Assembly: GCA_030849065.1 (NCBI GenBank)
Contig: JASAON010001471.1
Location: 1-36,811, forward strand
DNA from: Jaenimonas drosophilae
Lineage: Eukaryota > Euglenozoa > Kinetoplastea > Trypanosomatida > Trypanosomatidae
DNA: 36,811 bases
Direction: 5' to 3'
Positions 34,556 to 36,811 of the stretch are shown here, piece by piece. Made by a program: the position numbers and the translations under genes. The notes beneath the pieces are model-generated. The model searched no databases and was not told the DNA's origin. It worked only from the letters and a program-made list of their open reading frames with translations. Position 1 is the first letter of the stretch; each line of letters begins with the position of its first letter.

Positions 34556-36364
34556 ATGGCATCTACGCCTTACTTATGGCCATCATTCACTGGCACACCT
34601 GCCTATTCTTCGTTTCTAAGAGCTCTCCCGCTGTTGGTCTTCATACTGTTTCTCCCATCAGTACCCACAGTGGCGGCAACCACCATCATTCTTCCAACTC
34701 TCATGGATGGCCTTTTCGCCGCAAATGTGAACACGGAAGTAACATTTTACGCATTGGGACTCAGTTATGCCGCTCGCGCTCCTGCAGGAAGCATTGTTAC
34801 GTACTCCATGACATCTACGTGGGCAGCATCGTCAGCAATCCTTAACTCATACAGTAGCATAAGTACAACCACAAATGCCACTGCGCTGTTTGGACCTGCT
34901 GGAACTATTCCATTCAATATACTACAGGAAAGTTCGCCTGCCGACAGTAATTTGCTCGTATTCTCACCATTAGCTCAGACGATGTGGACGTCTCCTGCGA
35001 AGGGTAACGCGTACCTGCCATTTGTGATGTTTACGATGCCCTCCGAAGGGAGTCAGGCTGCAGCATTGATGGCATTCTTTGCCTCGTTTCCCCAGTTTCC
35101 ACTGAAGCAGCTGATTGTGACGACGAGCAGCAATGGGATTGGAAATGCTGCCTATGCGGTGCTGACTGACTTGTTGAAGCGAGTGGATGTGACACTGAGT
35201 CGCGCAACGTCAGCAAGCCAGTACACGTCCATGGTTGCATCTGCCCCGCAGCTTATTTACATGGTGGGTCAAACTCCTTCAGACTCCGAACATGGCTACT
35301 TCGCTGATTCCAGCACGTGGGCTACGAATGTGCTCACGGACAAGACACTTGGTGCAGCAAACACGTCATTAGGGTTCACCTTTGAGCTGCTGACTCTCGT
35401 ATTAGCATCTGTCACTTCTACACTTGGGTCTACTGCACCTGCAAAGGGTTCTGGTGTTCTCCCTGAGAATGAGTTTCATACGTCACCGTTTCCAGGATCT
35501 ACTTCCACGGAGTATCAGGTGTCTACTGACTTCCAAGCAGCTCAGGGTACTTCCACCAACCCTGCGTGGCAGCAAGACATGACGATGGCTGGCTGGGTAT
35601 ATGGAACTGCATTGATGACGTCATTTGCCATGTACAGTGGACCTCCTGCGACGTCGAGGGAGACGTACTTCGACAATTTTGTTGCTGCTCAGTCTGGCTT
35701 TCTTGTGTCTGACCTGTTCATTGGTTCGTATGGGCCTTCCAGTACAAGTTGCAGCAGCTTGGCTGAGGCGCATGGAGCAGTGTGCGCGTGTCACCAGGCC
35801 GGTGTGAACACCTTCATGTCCACCTTCACTCGGAGTGGGTCCACGTATGACACAACTGGCTTCCCCAACTTTGTGTTCCAATATGGACTGAGTGGGTGTG
35901 GCAGTATTTATCCTGTTGCAGCTACTTCTGAGCCGTACGTGAAGTTTCTGCAGAGTCTGTTTCGGCAGCAGCTGATTGGGTTCAACACACAGGACAACAC
36001 GGAGGTGTCTTCGATGTGTGATGAGGTGATGCAGGGCCTTTCGTCCTTTGGTCACGTTGTGACGAGCTGCATCAGTACGACATCAACATCTGCTGGCACT
36101 GCGCTGGGCACCCAGCTGTCGACGTATGTGACGAATGGACTGATGGGTGTGATCCCTGACGCTGCTGTTGCGTCAGCCTCTCTTGGGAGTACATTTGTGC
36201 TTGACTTCATCCCTGAGACGACGCAGCCACTGATATCACAGGCGAACCTTGTGTACCTGTCTTCGATGCTGGATCTGTTTCACTACGGGAAGAGGATGGG
36301 GCACCTTCCATGGAGCAGGTGGACATGGAGGCCATTGAGAGTGTTTGTCACGGGAATGCCATAA
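34556..36364 (+). CDS. Surface/secreted protein like the receptor-adenylate-cyclase ectodomain, probably frameshifted near its end
   Basis: 602 residues as it stands. Residues about 18-42 are a hydrophobic signal or anchor (LPLLVFILFLPSVPTVAA). The rest resembles the periplasmic-binding-protein-like ectodomain of kinetoplastid receptor adenylate cyclases: a first lobe with LLVFSPLAQTMW, KQLIVTTSSNGIGNAAY, then MAGWVYGTALMTSF, LFIGSYG and the Cys segment AHGAVCACHQAG. No cyclase catalytic domain follows in the remaining 450 bases. The last 25 residues (after residue 577) become Arg/Trp-rich, while a different frame of the same DNA from 36289 to 36411 is open for 40 codons with normal composition. 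One base seems to be missing in the GGG at 36287-36289, so the tail shown here is probably not native. Ligand and role are unknown. Confidence 0.75.
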   Translation: MASTPYLWPSFTGTPAYSSFLRALPLLVFILFLPSVPTVAATTIILPTLMDGLFAANVNTEVTFYALGLSYAARAPAGSIVTYSMTSTWAASSAILNSYSSISTTTNATALFGPAGTIPFNILQESSPADSNLLVFSPLAQTMWTSPAKGNAYLPFVMFTMPSEGSQAAALMAFFASFPQFPLKQLIVTTSSNGIGNAAYAVLTDLLKRVDVTLSRATSASQYTSMVASAPQLIYMVGQTPSDSEHGYFADSSTWATNVLTDKTLGAANTSLGFTFELLTLVLASVTSTLGSTAPAKGSGVLPENEFHTSPFPGSTSTEYQVSTDFQAAQGTSTNPAWQQDMTMAGWVYGTALMTSFAMYSGPPATSRETYFDNFVAAQSGFLVSDLFIGSYGPSSTSCSSLAEAHGAVCACHQAGVNTFMSTFTRSGSTYDTTGFPNFVFQYGLSGCGSIYPVAATSEPYVKFLQSLFRQQLIGFNTQDNTEVSSMCDEVMQGLSSFGHVVTSCISTTSTSAGTALGTQLSTYVTNGLMGVIPDAAVASASLGSTFVLDFIPETTQPLISQANLVYLSSMLDLFHYGKRMGHLPWSRWTWRPLRVFVTGMP

Positions 36365-36411
36365 ATAATGGGAGGGGTCTAGTCGTTCTGGCAATGGAGT
36401 TCGTTGAATGA
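36289..36411 (+). other. Alternative-frame tail of the surface-protein gene
   Basis: From 36289 this frame reads EEDGAPSMEQVDMEA and continues open to a TGA at 36409-36411. Its acidic, ordinary composition fits the rest of the gene better than the Arg/Trp-rich frame that is actually continuous with it. It is likely the original C-terminus before a one-base loss, or a sequencing error. Confidence 0.55.
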
Positions 36412-36811
36412 ATGTTTGATACAGTGTTGATGGCGCAGAGCAGTACGCTGCTAGTGTTGAGTAGTTGTTTGAAGTGATTGCTGTGAACTTCGTGAACTGT
36501 TTGTTTGGTTGTAGGTTATTTGTCTGTTTTTTTTTGAATGGTTTCGTGGTAAGCACTTTTTTGATGGGATGCTCGAATGTTCACAAGGGTATTTATTCCA
36601 GGTTGTTTTTTGAGACGGTATGTGTAGAATGTGGGGTTGTAATTTTGCTGTTGTATTCTAAGGTTTAATGTCGATAGCAACTAAGAGTGTTGTGTACATT
36701 ACAGAACAAAAAGAAAGTGCAATCATCGGTGATATTTCCATTTCTTAAGGGTTGCTATGAGTGGTGTTGTCGTGACGAAGAAGAAGGATGCACAATGTCT
36801 TTGTTTTTATC
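36412..36811. other. 3' flank at the right edge
   Basis: 400 bases, T/G-rich on the plus strand with a T8 run at about 36528-36535. No supported reading frame begins before the window ends. A further 20-odd codons follow the 36409 TGA in the same frame, but nothing recognisable. Confidence 0.45.

Noticed and set aside
1..36811. CRISPR array, insertion sequence or bacterial operon
   Set aside because: No regularly spaced repeats, transposase or terminal inverted repeats were seen, and gene content and splice signals are kinetoplastid.

Overview
The window looks like nuclear DNA of a kinetoplastid flagellate. Genes are intron-poor, tightly packed and arranged in long runs on one strand. Almost every coding region is preceded by a pyrimidine tract and an AG, with the first ATG downstream starting the protein, which is the signature of SL trans-splicing. 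Protein content is eukaryotic (ribosomal protein uS5, profilin, centrin, CDC50, SEH1, RTF2). Base composition, short intergenic gaps and a receptor-adenylate-cyclase-like surface protein fit a bodonid or other early-branching kinetoplastid. The species cannot be fixed from sequence alone.

Layout: positions 1-7491 form a leftward (minus-strand) polycistronic unit. In transcription order it holds a coiled-coil kinetoplastid protein, a small conserved-looking protein, RTF2, a large acidic leucine-rich-repeat protein, a prostaglandin-F-synthase-like aldo/keto reductase and the 5' part of RPS2. Positions 7492-10108 form a 2.6 kb divergent strand-switch region with no supportable gene. Positions 10109-36811 form a rightward (plus-strand) polycistronic unit: an unknown protein, CDC50-type P4-ATPase subunit, profilin, a tiny Cys-rich protein, a putative mitochondrial basic protein, a TauE/SafE-type transporter with a Cys-rich ectodomain, a quadruple CX9C protein, a membrane RING protein, a Rok1/DDX52-like helicase, an unknown acidic/basic protein, a membrane J-protein, a W-repeat protein, SEH1, a protein with four CX2H...CX5C modules, AMMECR1, a PTPDC1-like tyrosine phosphatase, an AKAP7-type 2H phosphoesterase, a divergent centrin, a trypsin-fold protein with Cys at the nucleophile position, and a secreted/surface protein resembling the ligand-binding ectodomain of receptor adenylate cyclases.

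As is normal for kinetoplastids, neighbours are not functionally linked as in an operon; the shared unit reflects common Pol II transcription. The most striking non-coding structure is the divergent strand-switch region. Its plus strand is A+C-rich with long C runs on the left and G+T-rich with long G runs on the right, and it flips at about 8,530-8,590. Transcription leaving in either direction would therefore have a G/T-rich non-template strand, as expected of a bidirectional GT-rich Pol II start region.

The most interesting protein-level observations are the cysteine-for-serine trypsin fold at 33419-34243, the four-module zinc-like protein at 26809-27828, the quadruple CX9C protein at 15908-16240, and an apparent frameshift near the end of the surface-protein gene at about 36,287.
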